Assembly (NCBI RefSeq): GCF_002091635.1
Contig: NZ_BDAC01000012.1
Span: 62,001 to 126,000, forward strand
Source: Pseudomonas indica NBRC 103045
Lineage (GTDB): Bacteria > Pseudomonadota > Gammaproteobacteria > Pseudomonadales > Pseudomonadaceae
Length of the DNA stretch: 64,000 nucleotides
Direction: 5' to 3'
Under the pieces are notes generated by a model, which saw only the letters and a program-made list of their open reading frames with translations, ran no database searches and was not told the origin of the DNA. Within the stretch, counting starts at the first letter, position 1; each line of letters opens with the position of its first letter. The position numbers and the translations under genes were made by a program. Below are positions 1 through 11,337 of this stretch, one piece after another.

Positions 1-87
1 CTCGGTGGTGCGGGGCAGATCGGCTTCGTTCAGCCCAAGGCGGGCGAGGTGGGCGATCTTTTCCACGTCGGAGCGTTCAAGCGCCAT
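1..87 (-). CDS. gatC: GatC, Asp-tRNA(Asn)/Glu-tRNA(Gln) amidotransferase subunit C (partial, N-terminus)
   Basis: Only the first 29 codons are in the window; the gene runs off the left edge. The reading [19 protein letters not shown] is the typical GatC opening, a short helical subunit that stabilises GatA in the GatCAB complex, which amidates misacylated Glu-tRNA(Gln) and Asp-tRNA(Asn). A GGAG ribosome site lies 8 nt before the ATG on the minus strand. It is divergent from mreB, the arrangement also known in P. aeruginosa, where gatCAB precedes mreB. The partial length limits certainty, but residues and context agree. Confidence 0.9.
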   Translation of the reverse strand, partial: MALERSDVEKIAHLARLGLNEADLPRTTE

Positions 88-1345
<1,258 letters not shown>

Positions 1346-1504
1346 GTGCCGAGCGGCGGAATTGCACGCAGGCTGACCGTTTCGGCGGCCTGCGACTCGC
1401 CGCCCGAGAGCATCTGCGGTCTGCCACGCATCGGCCCTGTCCGGCAGGTGTCGGTTCGCGATGTCGTAGTCAGGCTCTGAGCCCCTAGCTGCGAGGAATT
1501 CGCC

Positions 1505-2461
1505 ATTAAACCGCTTTTCACCAAGGGACCTTCGCTGGGCACGCGCCTTCTGGTGCTGGCCGTGCTTTCGGCTGCCTTGATGGTCGTGGATGCGCGTTTC
1601 GAGGCCCTGAAGCCAGTACGCAGCCAGATGGCGCTGGTGCTGACCCCCTTCTATTGGCTGGCGGACTTGCCGGTGCGGCTGTGGGATGGGGTCACCCAGC
1701 AGTTCACCAGCCGCAGCGAGTTGCTCGCCGAGAACGAGAAGCTCAAGGCCGAAGCGCTGCTGATGCAGCGGCGCCTACAGAAGCTGGCTGCCCTCACCGA
1801 GCAGAACGTGCGTCTGCGCGAGTTGCTCAACTCCGCTGCGCTGGTCGACGAGAAGGTGCTGGTCGGCGAGTTGATCGGCGTCGATCCCAACCCGTTCACC
1901 CACCGGATTCTCATCGACAAGGGCGAGAAGGATGGCGTGTTTCTCGGTCAGCCGGTCCTGGATGCCCGGGGGTTGATGGGGCAGGTGGTGGAAGTCATGC
2001 CCTATACCGCCCGCGTGCTGCTGCTCACCGACACCACCCACAGCATTCCGGTGCAGGTGAACCGCAACGGCCTGCGGGCCATCGCCACCGGTACCGGTAA
2101 CCCGGAGCGCCTGGAGCTGCGCCACGTGGCCGACACCGCCGACATCAAGGAAGGCGACCTACTGGTCAGTTCCGGCATGGGGCAGCGGTTCCCGGCCGGC
2201 TATCCGGTGGCCACGGTGAAGGAGGTCATCCACGACTCCGGCCAGCCTTTCGCCATCGTCCGCGCGGTTCCCACCGCTGCGCTGAACCGCAGCCGCTATC
2301 TGCTGCTGGTGTTCACCGATACCCGTTCGCCGGAGCAGCGTGCCAACGACGCCGCCGAGGCGCAGGAAGAAGAAGATCGCAAGGCCGCCGGGCAGCCTCC
2401 CGCCGCTGCGGCGCAGCAGGCTCCCGAGCAGCCGGCGGCACCGGCCGAGGGAGCACAGTGA
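1505..2461 (+). CDS. mreC: Rod shape-determining protein MreC, apparently starting at ATT
   Basis: Bitopic elongasome scaffold that links MreB/MreD to periplasmic PBP2. From the chosen start it has 318 residues: a membrane segment at about 15-33, a coiled coil at about 70-108 (ENEKLKAEALLMQRR region), two beta domains, and an Ala/Gln/Pro-rich tail. The start is unusual. Reading upstream to the in-frame TGA at 1478 there is no ATG, GTG or TTG. ATT at 1505 is preceded by GAGGA with 7-nt spacing and yields (M)KPLFTKGPSLGTRLL, which aligns with the E. coli MreC opening MKPIFSRGPSLQIRL. The first ordinary start, GTG 1553, has no ribosome site and would remove that segment. The stop overlaps mreD by one base (TGATG). 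Confidence 0.93.
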   Translation: MKPLFTKGPSLGTRLLVLAVLSAALMVVDARFEALKPVRSQMALVLTPFYWLADLPVRLWDGVTQQFTSRSELLAENEKLKAEALLMQRRLQKLAALTEQNVRLRELLNSAALVDEKVLVGELIGVDPNPFTHRILIDKGEKDGVFLGQPVLDARGLMGQVVEVMPYTARVLLLTDTTHSIPVQVNRNGLRAIATGTGNPERLELRHVADTADIKEGDLLVSSGMGQRFPAGYPVATVKEVIHDSGQPFAIVRAVPTAALNRSRYLLLVFTDTRSPEQRANDAAEAQEEEDRKAAGQPPAAAAQQAPEQPAAPAEGAQ

Positions 2462-2949
2462 TGGTTGCCGTTCGTTCGAGCAATGGCTGGGTGATATGGC
2501 TCAGCTTCGCCGCCGCGCTGCTCCTCAGCGTGGCACCCATGCCGAATTTCATGGAGATCGGCCGCCCCTTGTGGGTAGCCCTGGCGCTGACCTACTGGAC
2601 CCTGGCATTGCCGCACCGGGTCGGGATGACCACCGCCTGGCTGCTGGGGCTGGCCGAGGATGTCCTCTACGGCAGTCTGCTTGGGCAAAATGCCTTGATT
2701 CTCACCCTCATCACCTTCCTGGTACTGTCGCTGCACCAGCGCTTGCGCATGTTCCCGATGTGGCAGCAGAGCCTGGTACTGATGGTGGTGTTCGGCCTGG
2801 CCCAGTTGGTGCAGCTGTGGCTCAATGCGTTGACCGGCAACCGCCCGCCGACCCTGGCGTTCGTGCTGCCGGCCCTGGTCAGCGCCTTGCTCTGGCCCTG
2901 GGCCTGCGTGCTCCTGCGCGGCCTTCATCAGCGTCTGAACGTCAACTGA
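2461..2949 (+). CDS. mreD: Rod shape-determining protein MreD
   Basis: A 162-residue polytopic inner-membrane protein of the elongasome. Several hydrophobic helices are visible, for example [15 protein letters not shown] near residues 10-25, [16 protein letters not shown] in the middle and [17 protein letters not shown] near the C-terminus. The ATG at 2461 overlaps the mreC stop; GTG at 2458 is a possible in-frame alternative. A GGGAG ribosome site sits in the mreC tail. Small size, hydrophobicity and position after mreBC make the call firm even though MreD sequences diverge strongly. Confidence 0.95.
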   Translation: MVAVRSSNGWVIWLSFAAALLLSVAPMPNFMEIGRPLWVALALTYWTLALPHRVGMTTAWLLGLAEDVLYGSLLGQNALILTLITFLVLSLHQRLRMFPMWQQSLVLMVVFGLAQLVQLWLNALTGNRPPTLAFVLPALVSALLWPWACVLLRGLHQRLNVN

Positions 2950-2992
2950 GCAGGCCCCGTGGCCTGCGTCCCCTCGACACGGAGAAGTCTGC

Positions 2993-3595
2993 ATGGCCAC
3001 GCTCTATCTGGCCTCCGCATCGCCGCGCCGGCGCGAATTGCTGGCGCAGATCGGCGTACCCTTTGTGACGCTGATCGCTTCGATAGATGAAAACCCCTTG
3101 CCCAACGAGCCGGCGAACGCCTATGTAGAGCGTCTCGCGCGCGAAAAGGCGCTTGCCGGGCTCGCCCGGGCGAACGACACGGCGGATGCCGTGGTGCTAG
3201 GTGCTGATACCGCGGTGGTGCTGGACGGGCGGATTCTCGGCAAGCCGCAGGATCGCGACGAGGCGCTGGACATGCTGCAGGCGCTGTCCGGTCGCGAGCA
3301 CGAAGTCCTGACGGCGGTGGCACTGGCCAGTGAAGGGCGCTGCGAGTCACGCGTGGTGGCCAGCCGGGTCGGCTTCCGTCCGTTGAGCCAGGCCGAAGCG
3401 GAAGCCTACTGGGCGACCGGTGAGCCGCGGGACAAGGCGGGCAGCTATGGTATTCAAGGGCTGGCGGCGGTTTTCGTCAGCCATCTGCAGGGCAGCTACT
3501 CGGCGGTGGTGGGGTTGCCGCTCTGCGAAACCGCGCAATTGCTGGCCGGGTTCGGTATTCCGTGCTGGCAGTCGCAGGCGGCCGATAACAATTAG
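2993..3595 (+). CDS. maf: Maf-family nucleoside triphosphate pyrophosphatase (YhdE type)
   Basis: A 200-residue cytoplasmic house-cleaning pyrophosphatase that hydrolyses dTTP/UTP and modified pyrimidine nucleotides. The signature SASPRRREL is at residues 7-15, the acidic motif GADTAVV near 69-75 carries the catalytic Asp (about D71), and GREHEV and [10 protein letters not shown] are the later conserved blocks. A GGAG site precedes the ATG. It lies between mreD and rng, the order seen in E. coli (mreBCD-yhdE-rng) and Pseudomonas. Family membership is certain; dTTP/UTP preference is inferred from context and the YhdE-like sequence. Confidence 0.95.
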   Translation: MATLYLASASPRRRELLAQIGVPFVTLIASIDENPLPNEPANAYVERLAREKALAGLARANDTADAVVLGADTAVVLDGRILGKPQDRDEALDMLQALSGREHEVLTAVALASEGRCESRVVASRVGFRPLSQAEAEAYWATGEPRDKAGSYGIQGLAAVFVSHLQGSYSAVVGLPLCETAQLLAGFGIPCWQSQAADNN

Positions 3596-3663
3596 AAGTT
3601 GCAGGTGGGCTGTGTCGAAATAATGGCTCCCCGCCACCAGCTTCATCTCATCGAGATGTACGC

Positions 3664-5121
3664 ATGAGCGAAGAAATCCTGATCAACATCACGCCGATGG
3701 AATCGCGCGTGGCGGTGGTGGAAAACGGTGTGCTGCAGGAGGTGCATGTCGAGCGCACCCAGCGGCGTGGCATCGTCGGCAACATCTACAAGGGCAAGGT
3801 CGTCCGTGTGTTGCCAGGCATGCAGGCGGCGTTCGTCGATATCGGCCTGGAGCGGGCCGCCTTCATCCATGCCTCGGAGATTTCGACCCGCGAAGGCAGC
3901 GCGGTGGAAAACATCAGCGCCCTGGTGCATGAGGGGCAGAGCCTGGTGGTGCAGGTGACCAAGGACCCGATCGGCTCCAAGGGCGCCCGCCTGACCACGC
4001 AACTGTCGATTCCCTCGCGCTACCTGGTCTACATGCCGCGCACCAGCCATGTCGGCATCTCCCTGAAGATCGAGGACGAAGGCGAGCGCGAGCGCCTCAA
4101 GCAGGTGGTGGCCGACTGCGTCAGCGCCGAGGGGATCGAGGAGAGCGGCGGTTTTATCCTGCGTACCGCCGCCGATGGTGCGCGTCCGGACGAGATTCTG
4201 GTGGACATCCGTTACCTGCGCCGGCTCTGGGACCAGATTGCCGCGCAGATGCAGAATGCCTCCGCGCCCTCGGTGATCTACGAAGACCTCAGCCTGGCCC
4301 TACGGACCCTTCGCGACTTGGTGAACCCGAAGATCGAGAAAATCCGTATCGACTCGCGGGAAACCTTCCAGAAGGTCAACCAGTTCGTCGCCGAGCTGAT
4401 GCCGGAAATCGCCGACCGCCTGGAACATTACCCCGGCGAGCGGCCGATCTTCGATCTCTACGGCGTGGAGGACGAAATCCAGAAGGCGCTGGAGCGCAAG
4501 GTCCTGCTCAAGTCCGGCGGCTACCTGATCATCGATCCGGCCGAGGCGATGACCACCATCGATGTGAACACCGGCGCCTTCGTCGGCCATCGCACCCTCG
4601 AAGAAACCATCTTCAAGACCAACCTCGAGGCGGCTACCGCCATCGCCCGCCAACTGCGCCTGCGCAACCTCGGCGGGATCATCATCATCGACTTCATCGA
4701 CATGGAGGACGAGGAGCATCAGCGCCAGGTGCTGCGCACCCTGGAGAAGCAACTGGAGCGGGACCACGCCAAGACTAACATCATCGGCATCACCGAACTG
4801 GGCCTGGTGCAGATGACACGCAAGCGTACCCGCGAAAGCCTCGAGCAGATTCTCTGCGAGCCCTGTGTCGCCTGCCAGGGACGCGGCAAGCTGAAGACGC
4901 CGGAGACCATCTGCTACGAAATCTTCCGCGAGATTCTGCGCGAGGCGCGTGCCTATCAGGCGGAAGGCTATCTGGTTCTGGCCAACCAGAAGGTGGTGGA
5001 TCGCCTGCTCGACGAGGAGTCGGGAAATGTCGCCGATCTGGAAGCCTTCATTGGGCGGACCATCAAGTTCCAGGTCGAGGCCATGTATTCCCAGGAGCAA
5101 TACGATGTGGTTCTGCTGTAA
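3664..5121 (+). CDS. rng: Ribonuclease G
   Basis: A 485-residue single-strand endoribonuclease that matures the 16S rRNA 5' end and decays some mRNAs. An S1 RNA-binding domain spans about residues 38-128 (GNIYKGKVVRVLPGMQAAFVD). The DNase I-like catalytic part carries metal-binding Asp in IDVNTGAFVG (about D300) and IIDFIDMEDEEH (about D344). The zinc-link CEPC begins at about 398. It lacks the long RNase E C-terminal scaffold, which separates RNase G from RNase E. It follows maf and ends 15 nt before yhdP, as in P. aeruginosa. Confidence 0.97.
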   Translation: MSEEILINITPMESRVAVVENGVLQEVHVERTQRRGIVGNIYKGKVVRVLPGMQAAFVDIGLERAAFIHASEISTREGSAVENISALVHEGQSLVVQVTKDPIGSKGARLTTQLSIPSRYLVYMPRTSHVGISLKIEDEGERERLKQVVADCVSAEGIEESGGFILRTAADGARPDEILVDIRYLRRLWDQIAAQMQNASAPSVIYEDLSLALRTLRDLVNPKIEKIRIDSRETFQKVNQFVAELMPEIADRLEHYPGERPIFDLYGVEDEIQKALERKVLLKSGGYLIIDPAEAMTTIDVNTGAFVGHRTLEETIFKTNLEAATAIARQLRLRNLGGIIIIDFIDMEDEEHQRQVLRTLEKQLERDHAKTNIIGITELGLVQMTRKRTRESLEQILCEPCVACQGRGKLKTPETICYEIFREILREARAYQAEGYLVLANQKVVDRLLDEESGNVADLEAFIGRTIKFQVEAMYSQEQYDVVLL

Positions 5122-5136
5122 GGGTTCGCACTGAGC

Positions 5137-8100
5137 ATGGATCGCCTCGTACGCTTGTTGATCGCTCTGCTGCGTTTTTCCCTGGGGCTCTGTGCGCTGG
5201 GCCTGGTCCTGGCGGCGCTCTACGTGAGCCTCGGCCGCGAACTGGTGCCGCTGGTGGCGGAGTACCGGACGGAGGTGGAAGCCAAGGCCCGGGAAATCCT
5301 CGCGACGCCGCTGCGGATCGACCGCCTGGAAGGTCGCTGGCGCGGCATGGCGCCCTTGCTGGTTGCCCATGACGTCACCGTCGGCGAGGGCAGCGATGCG
5401 GTGCGATTGGATCAGGTGAGGGTGATCCCGGACGTGCTGGGCAGCCTGCTGGCGCGGCAACCGCGTCTCGCCAGTCTGGAACTGGACGGCTTGCAACTCA
5501 GCCTGAAAGAAGAAGAGGGTGGTCGCTGGCACGTGGAGGGGTTGCCGCTGCGCGAACCGGGCGAGCCGCTGGCGCCGGAGCAGGCCATTGCCCAACTGCG
5601 CAAGATTTCGCGATTGTCGCTGCTGAATAGTCAGGTCACCCTGGAACCCCGCGATCACGGCCCGCTCAGCCTCACCTACGTCAGCCTGACTTTGAGCAGC
5701 GGCGCCAGTCGGCAACGTCTGGATGGGCGGCTGCTGTTGCCGGATGGGCAGCCGGTCAGTTGGCAACTGCGGACGCGTTTGCGCCCGCAAGGATGGGCTG
5801 CCACCACGGCCGAGCTGTATCTGAGCCTGCCGCAGAGCGACTGGGCATCGTGGCTATTGCCTTCCCTGACCAAGGATTGGAAAGCCGAGACCCTGAAGGC
5901 CGGTGGCGAACTCTGGTTGAATTGGGATCAGGGGGCGGTACAGAAAGCCGTGGCGCGCCTGCATGCGCCGGAGCTGAAGGGGGCCTACGCGAAGCGTGAA
6001 GCCGTGACCGTGCAGGACCTGGCGCTGACGGCCTATTTCAACCGCAACGAGCAGGGCTTCGACCTGCTCGTGGACTCCCTGGCGCTCAGCCTGGGGGACA
6101 CGCGCTGGGGCGAAATGCGCCTCGGCGTGACCCGGCAGACGCCCGAGAACGAGGGCGAGCGCTGGCAGGTCAATGCCGACCGCCTGGACTTGGCCCCGCT
6201 GACCCCCTTGCTGAAGGCGCTGGCCCCGCTGCCGGAAAAGGCTGCGGACGTCATCCAGGGGCTCAAGGCTCGCGGGGCGTTGCGCAATGTTCAACTGGCC
6301 TACCGGCCCACGCGGGAGGATGCCGAACGGTTGCATTTTTCCGCCAACCTGGATCGTGTCGGCTTCGAGGCCTATGGTGGGGCACCGGCGGTGGAGAACG
6401 TCAGCGGAGGCATCGAGGGGAACCTGCAGCAGGGCGAGCTGCGGGTGGCGTCGGAGAATTTTTCGCTGCACCTCGATCACCTGTTTCCCCAGCCCTGGCA
6501 ATACCTCCAGGCCAGTGGCCGGTTGCTCTGGACGCTGGACGACGAGGCGTTCACCCTGGCGGCACCCTACCTGCGGGTGGACGGGGAAGAAGGCAAGTTG
6601 GCCGGCGATTTCCTCATCCGCCTGCGGCGCGACCCGGCGGAAGAGGACTACATGGACCTGCGCGTCGGCTTGCGCGAGGGGGATGCCCGCTACACCGAGA
6701 AATACCTGCCGACTCTTTCGCCCGGGTTGTCTCCGGAGCTGGCCGCCTGGCTGAAAAGTGCGATCCGCGGCGGCGCGGTGGACGAGGGCTACTTCCAGTA
6801 CCAGGGCTCCGTGAACAAGGGCGCCGAAGATACCGCCCGCAGCCTCAGCCTGTTCTTCAAGGTGCATGACGCGGAACTGGCGTTCCAGCCGGGGTGGCCC
6901 GCCTTGCGTGAGGCCCGTGGCGAGGTGTTCATCGAGGACACCGGTGTGCGTGTGCAGGCCTCCGATGGCAGGTTGCTGGACAGCCGGATCGAGATGGCGA
7001 CGGCTTCCGTACCCCATGCAGGACCGGATGGCATACCGCGCCTGTTCGTCGAGGGCAGCGTAACGAGCAGCCTGGCCGATGGTTTGAAGATTCTCCAGGA
7101 GGCCCCCATCGGAACTGCCGAAACGTTCGCCGGTTGGCAAGGACAGGGCCCTCTGAACGGTGCGCTCAAGCTTGAGATTCCGCTACGCAAGGGCAACAAG
7201 CCGAAGGTGCAGGTGGATTTCGCCACGCAGGATGCCCAGCTCAAGGTTGCCCAGGCCAACCTCGATCTGTCGCAATTGAGCGGCGCCTTTCGCTTCGACA
7301 GCGAGCAGGGGCTGAGCGCACCGGATATCCGTGCCCAGGTGTTCGGTCGTGCCGTACGGGGCAAGGCCGTCGCGGAAGGGCGCGGTGGGGCGGCACAGAC
7401 GCGGATCGAGGCCCGTGGGCAGGTTGCCTTGAAGAGCCTGACCGACTGGCTGGCAGCCAGCCAGCCGTTGCCGTTGTCCGGTGAGTTGCCTTACCAGCTC
7501 CGCCTGACTCTCGATGGCGCCGATAGCCAACTGCGTGTCGATTCCAACCTCAATGGCCTGGCTATCGATCTGCCCGCGCCCTTCGGCAAGAAGGCCAGTG
7601 AGGTGCGCGACACCACTTGGCGGATGACCCTGCAGGGCAACGAACGGCGTTACTGGCTGGACCACGCCGAGCTGGCCAGCTTGGCCTTTGCCGCTCCGGC
7701 AGGGCAATTGGCCGAGGGACGTGGCGAGCTGCGCCTGGGGCCGGGGGCCGCCAGTCTGCCGGGTGGCAAGGGCCTGCGTGTGCGTGGGCGGATCGACGAG
7801 CTGGACTGGTCAGCCTGGCAGACGGTGGCGAAGCAATACCGCAGCGAACAGGGCAATGCCCAGCAGTTGCTGCGTAGCGCCGACCTGAGGATTGGCCGCT
7901 TCCAGGGGTTCGGTACCGATATCGCCGACCTGGGTGTGCAACTGGCGCGTACCGACGCGGCGTGGCAACTGGATTTGGATAGTGCTCTGATCAAGGGCCA
8001 CATGGGACTCCCGGACAGTGCCGAGGCACCGCTTCAGGTCGCTCTGGAGCATCTTCGACTGCCCAAGGCCGAGCCGCAGGAAGCGGAGCAGCCGGACGCC

Positions 8101-8958
8101 CCCGATCCCCTGGCCAATATGGACCCGCACCAGATTCCGGCGATGGACGTACGCATCGCCCAGGTTTCGCAAGGCGATGCGTTGCTCGGTGCCTGGTCGC
8201 TGAAGAGCCGGCCGAACGAAAAGGGTGTGCGTTTCAGCGAGCTGAACCTCAATCTCAAGGGGCTGAAGATCCAGGGCGACGCGGGCTGGGAGGGCGTGCC
8301 CGGGAACGCCTCCAGTTGGTACAAGGGTCGTCTGGAGGGGGCGAACCTCGGTGATGTCCTGCTCGCCTGGGGGTTCGCTCCCACCGCGACCAGCGAGAAG
8401 TTTCACCTGGATGTGGATGGCCGCTGGCAGGGCTCGCCCGCCTGGGTCAGCCTGAAGCGGTTCTCCGGCAGCCTGGATGCGAGTTTGCGCAAGGGGCAGT
8501 TCGTCGAAGTGCAGGGATCGGCTTCCGCCTTGCGGGTCTTCGGTTTGCTCAATTTCAATTCCATCGGCCGCCGGTTGCGCCTGGATTTCTCCGACCTGCT
8601 CGGCAAAGGGCTGAGCTACGATCGGGTGAAGGGCGTTCTGGTGGCGAGCGAAGGCGTCTATGTCACACGCGAGCCCATCACACTTACCGGGCCATCGAGC
8701 AATCTGGAACTGGATGGCACGCTGGACATGGTCCGCGATCGTATCGACGCCAAGCTGGTGGTCACCTTGCCCGTGACCAACAACCTGCCGCTGGCCGCCC
8801 TGATCGTCGGGGCGCCAGCCATTGGCGGCGCGCTCTTCGTAGTGGACAAGCTGCTCGGCGACAAGGTGGCGCGCTTCGCCAGCGTGCAATACAAGGTCGA
8901 GGGTCCCTGGCAGGACCCGGCGATCACCTTCGATAAGCCTTTCGAGAAGCCCCGCTAG
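5137..8958 (+). CDS. yhdP: YhdP-family AsmA-like envelope phospholipid transport protein
   Basis: A very large protein (1273 residues) with one N-terminal membrane helix (about residues 5-27) and a long beta-rich periplasmic body. It has the C-terminal AsmA_2/DUF3971 block near 1090-1240 (the SASALRVFGLLNF and DLLGKGLSYDRVKG segments). In E. coli, YhdP with TamB and YdbH forms bridge-like conduits that carry phospholipid to the outer membrane. Length matches the family (about 1270). It lies between rng and a nitrilase-family gene, as in E. coli and P. aeruginosa (PA4476). Function is inferred from the family. Confidence 0.93.
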   Translation: MDRLVRLLIALLRFSLGLCALGLVLAALYVSLGRELVPLVAEYRTEVEAKAREILATPLRIDRLEGRWRGMAPLLVAHDVTVGEGSDAVRLDQVRVIPDVLGSLLARQPRLASLELDGLQLSLKEEEGGRWHVEGLPLREPGEPLAPEQAIAQLRKISRLSLLNSQVTLEPRDHGPLSLTYVSLTLSSGASRQRLDGRLLLPDGQPVSWQLRTRLRPQGWAATTAELYLSLPQSDWASWLLPSLTKDWKAETLKAGGELWLNWDQGAVQKAVARLHAPELKGAYAKREAVTVQDLALTAYFNRNEQGFDLLVDSLALSLGDTRWGEMRLGVTRQTPENEGERWQVNADRLDLAPLTPLLKALAPLPEKAADVIQGLKARGALRNVQLAYRPTREDAERLHFSANLDRVGFEAYGGAPAVENVSGGIEGNLQQGELRVASENFSLHLDHLFPQPWQYLQASGRLLWTLDDEAFTLAAPYLRVDGEEGKLAGDFLIRLRRDPAEEDYMDLRVGLREGDARYTEKYLPTLSPGLSPELAAWLKSAIRGGAVDEGYFQYQGSVNKGAEDTARSLSLFFKVHDAELAFQPGWPALREARGEVFIEDTGVRVQASDGRLLDSRIEMATASVPHAGPDGIPRLFVEGSVTSSLADGLKILQEAPIGTAETFAGWQGQGPLNGALKLEIPLRKGNKPKVQVDFATQDAQLKVAQANLDLSQLSGAFRFDSEQGLSAPDIRAQVFGRAVRGKAVAEGRGGAAQTRIEARGQVALKSLTDWLAASQPLPLSGELPYQLRLTLDGADSQLRVDSNLNGLAIDLPAPFGKKASEVRDTTWRMTLQGNERRYWLDHAELASLAFAAPAGQLAEGRGELRLGPGAASLPGGKGLRVRGRIDELDWSAWQTVAKQYRSEQGNAQQLLRSADLRIGRFQGFGTDIADLGVQLARTDAAWQLDLDSALIKGHMGLPDSAEAPLQVALEHLRLPKAEPQEAEQPDAPDPLANMDPHQIPAMDVRIAQVSQGDALLGAWSLKSRPNEKGVRFSELNLNLKGLKIQGDAGWEGVPGNASSWYKGRLEGANLGDVLLAWGFAPTATSEKFHLDVDGRWQGSPAWVSLKRFSGSLDASLRKGQFVEVQGSASALRVFGLLNFNSIGRRLRLDFSDLLGKGLSYDRVKGVLVASEGVYVTREPITLTGPSSNLELDGTLDMVRDRIDAKLVVTLPVTNNLPLAALIVGAPAIGGALFVVDKLLGDKVARFASVQYKVEGPWQDPAITFDKPFEKPR

Positions 8959-8967
8959 GTTTTTCCT

Positions 8968-9019
8968 CCGTGTCGCAGAGAAGCGACACGGACGGACGCC
9001 GCATGGAGTAGCATGCGGC
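8968..9019. other. Two tandem hairpins between yhdP and the nitrilase gene
   Basis: Two perfect inverted repeats stand side by side: CCGTGTCGC (8968-8976) with GCGACACGG (8983-8991), loop of 6, and GCCGCATG (8998-9005) with CATGCGGC (9012-9019), loop of 6. No T-run follows, so neither is a classic intrinsic terminator. They may moderate 3' decay or read-through between yhdP and the tldD-side genes. The following gene has its own ribosome site (GAGGAG). Confidence 0.55.
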
Positions 9020-9038
9020 CATCTCCCGAGGAGAAGAC

Positions 9039-9890
9039 ATGTCCCTTGCCGTGATTCAAATGGTCAGCCAGAACGACGTCCTGGCCAATCTGGCTACCGC
9101 TCGTCGCTTGCTCGAGCAGGCCGCCGAAGGGGGCGCCCGCCTGGCGGTGCTGCCGGAAAACTTCGCTGCCATGGGGCATCGGGACCTGGCCGGCATCGGT
9201 CGAGCCGAGGCCGAAGGCCGGGGACCGATACTGCCCTGGTTGAAACAGGTCGCTCGAGACCTAAAGTTATGGATAGTGGCCGGCACCTTGCCGCTGCCGC
9301 CGGACGATCGTCCCGACGCCCGTGCGCATGCCTGCTCGTTGTTGGTCGATGAGCACGGCGAACGGGTGGCGCGCTACGACAAGCTGCATCTGTTCGACGT
9401 GGACGTTGCCGACAACCGGGGGCGTTATCGGGAGTCTGACGATTATTCCCATGGTAGTCGCCTGGTGGTGGCCGACACACCGGAGGGCCGATTGGGCATG
9501 ACGGTCTGCTATGACCTGCGCTTTCCCGAGCTTTACGGGGCATTGCGCGATGCCGGAGCCGAGCTGATCAGCGCGCCTTCGGCCTTTACCGCGGTGACCG
9601 GCGAAGCGCACTGGGAAGTGCTGGTGCGTGCCCGGGCCATCGAGACCCAGTGCTACCTGCTGGCGGCGGCCCAGGGCGGAACCCATCCGGGGCCGCGGGC
9701 CACGTATGGCCATTCGGCCATCGTCGATCCATGGGGGCGTGTGCTGGCCGAGCAAGACCAAGGCGAGGCGTTTTTGTTGGCCGACAGGGATGCCGCCGAG
9801 CAGGCGGCGATACGCCAGCGTATGCCGGTGCGCGATCACCGTCGTTTTTCTGTGTCGACCGTGGTGCGGTCGGCTTCGGAGTTGTTATGA
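9039..9890 (+). CDS. Nitrilase-superfamily amidohydrolase (Nit1/deaminated-glutathione amidase type)
   Basis: A 283-residue carbon-nitrogen hydrolase. The Glu-Lys-Cys triad is visible: E40 in LPENFA, K115 in [10 protein letters not shown] and C157 in [11 protein letters not shown]. This class (Nit1/YbeM) hydrolyses deaminated glutathione or omega-amides, and true nitrilase activity is unlikely. A GAGGAG ribosome site precedes the ATG. Its stop overlaps the tldD start (ATGA), so the two are translationally coupled. It corresponds to the P. aeruginosa gene between yhdP and tldD (PA4475). The exact substrate cannot be told from sequence. Confidence 0.93.
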   Translation: MSLAVIQMVSQNDVLANLATARRLLEQAAEGGARLAVLPENFAAMGHRDLAGIGRAEAEGRGPILPWLKQVARDLKLWIVAGTLPLPPDDRPDARAHACSLLVDEHGERVARYDKLHLFDVDVADNRGRYRESDDYSHGSRLVVADTPEGRLGMTVCYDLRFPELYGALRDAGAELISAPSAFTAVTGEAHWEVLVRARAIETQCYLLAAAQGGTHPGPRATYGHSAIVDPWGRVLAEQDQGEAFLLADRDAAEQAAIRQRMPVRDHRRFSVSTVVRSASELL

Positions 9891-11329
9891 GCGATCTGCT
9901 GTTACCCGTAAGCGAACACCTGCTGGCTCCTGGCGGGCTGAGCATCGACCAACTACCGTCGCTGCTCGGCGAACTGGCGGGTCCCGGCATCGATGCCGCC
10001 GACCTGTATTTCCAGAGCCAGGTCTCCGAGTCCTGGGTGCTCGAAGACGGCATCGTCAAGGAAGGCAGCTTCCACCTCGACCAAGGCGTCGGTGTACGTG
10101 CCCAGTCGGGTGAGAAGACTGGCTTCGCCTACAGCAATGCGATCACCGCTCAGGCGTTGAGCGACGCCGCCCGTGCTGCTCGGTCCATCGCCCGGACGGG
10201 ACAGGAAGGGCGCGTTCAAGTCTTTTCCACACCGACGGTGACGCGCCTGTACGGCCAGGATAATCCGCTGGACGTGATCAGCCGGGCGGAAAAGGTCGAG
10301 CTGCTGCAACGGGTCGACGCGGCGACCCGAGCGCTGGACCCTCGGATCAAGCAGGTCACAGTGAGCCTGGCGGGCGTCTGGGATCGCATCCTGGTCGCTG
10401 CCAACGACGGCAGCCTGGCCGCGGACATCCGGCCGCTGGTGCGTTTCAACGTCAGTGTGATCGTCGAGCAGAACGGCCGTCGCGAGCGTGGCGGTCAGGG
10501 CGGCGGCGGACGGAGCGACTACCGCTATTTCCTCAGCGAAGACCGCGCCATGGGTTATGCCCGTGAAGCGCTGCGGCAGGCCTTGGTGAACCTCGAGTCG
10601 GTACCGGCGCCGGCGGGTACCTTGCCCGTGGTGCTCGGTTCCGGCTGGTCCGGCGTGCTGCTGCACGAGGCGGTCGGGCATGGCCTGGAAGGTGATTTCA
10701 ATCGCAAGGGCAGTTCGGCCTATAGCGGGCGGATCGGCGAGAAGGTGGCGTCGAGCCTGTGCACCATCGTCGACGACGGCACCTTGGTTGGCCGCCGCGG
10801 CTCGCTGAGCCTGGACGACGAAGGGACGCCGACCCAGTGCACCACGCTGATCGAGAACGGCGTGTTGCGCGGCTACATGCAGGACAAGCTCAACGCTCGG
10901 CTGATGGGTGTGCCGGCTACCGGCAATGGTCGTCGCGAGTCCTATGCGCACCTGCCGATGCCGCGCATGACCAACACCTACATGCTCGCCGGCGAAAGCG
11001 ACCCGGAAGAAATCATCGCCTCGGTGAAGAAGGGCATCTATTGCGCCAGTCTGGGCGGCGGGCAGGTGGATATCACCAGCGGCAAGTTCGTGTTTTCCAC
11101 CAGCGAGGCGTATCTGATCGAGAACGGCAAGATCACCACACCGGTCAAGGGCGCGACCCTGATCGGCAACGGCCCCGACGTGATGAACAAGGTATCTATG
11201 CTGGGCAACGACCTTGCGCTGGACAGCGGTGTCGGAACCTGTGGGAAGGAAGGTCAGTCGGTGCCGGTGGGCGTCGGTCAGCCGACCTTGAAGATCGACG
11301 CCATCACCGTGGGTGGGACTGGAGGGTAG
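9887..11329 (+). CDS. tldD: Metalloprotease TldD
   Basis: A 480-residue catalytic subunit of the TldD/TldE zinc protease, which degrades unfolded peptides and matures some microcins and modified peptides. The zinc motif [11 protein letters not shown] begins at about H260 (HExxxH with E261 and H265). The conserved Gly-rich [16 protein letters not shown] block is near the C-terminus. The ATG at 9887 was chosen because it overlaps the upstream stop (ATGA) and gives [13 protein letters not shown], the usual family opening. A longer in-frame reading upstream is only overlap with the nitrilase gene. Its partner pmbA lies 0.7 kb downstream. Confidence 0.97.
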   Translation: MSDLLLPVSEHLLAPGGLSIDQLPSLLGELAGPGIDAADLYFQSQVSESWVLEDGIVKEGSFHLDQGVGVRAQSGEKTGFAYSNAITAQALSDAARAARSIARTGQEGRVQVFSTPTVTRLYGQDNPLDVISRAEKVELLQRVDAATRALDPRIKQVTVSLAGVWDRILVAANDGSLAADIRPLVRFNVSVIVEQNGRRERGGQGGGGRSDYRYFLSEDRAMGYAREALRQALVNLESVPAPAGTLPVVLGSGWSGVLLHEAVGHGLEGDFNRKGSSAYSGRIGEKVASSLCTIVDDGTLVGRRGSLSLDDEGTPTQCTTLIENGVLRGYMQDKLNARLMGVPATGNGRRESYAHLPMPRMTNTYMLAGESDPEEIIASVKKGIYCASLGGGQVDITSGKFVFSTSEAYLIENGKITTPVKGATLIGNGPDVMNKVSMLGNDLALDSGVGTCGKEGQSVPVGVGQPTLKIDAITVGGTGG

Positions 11330-11337
11330 GGCAGTTT

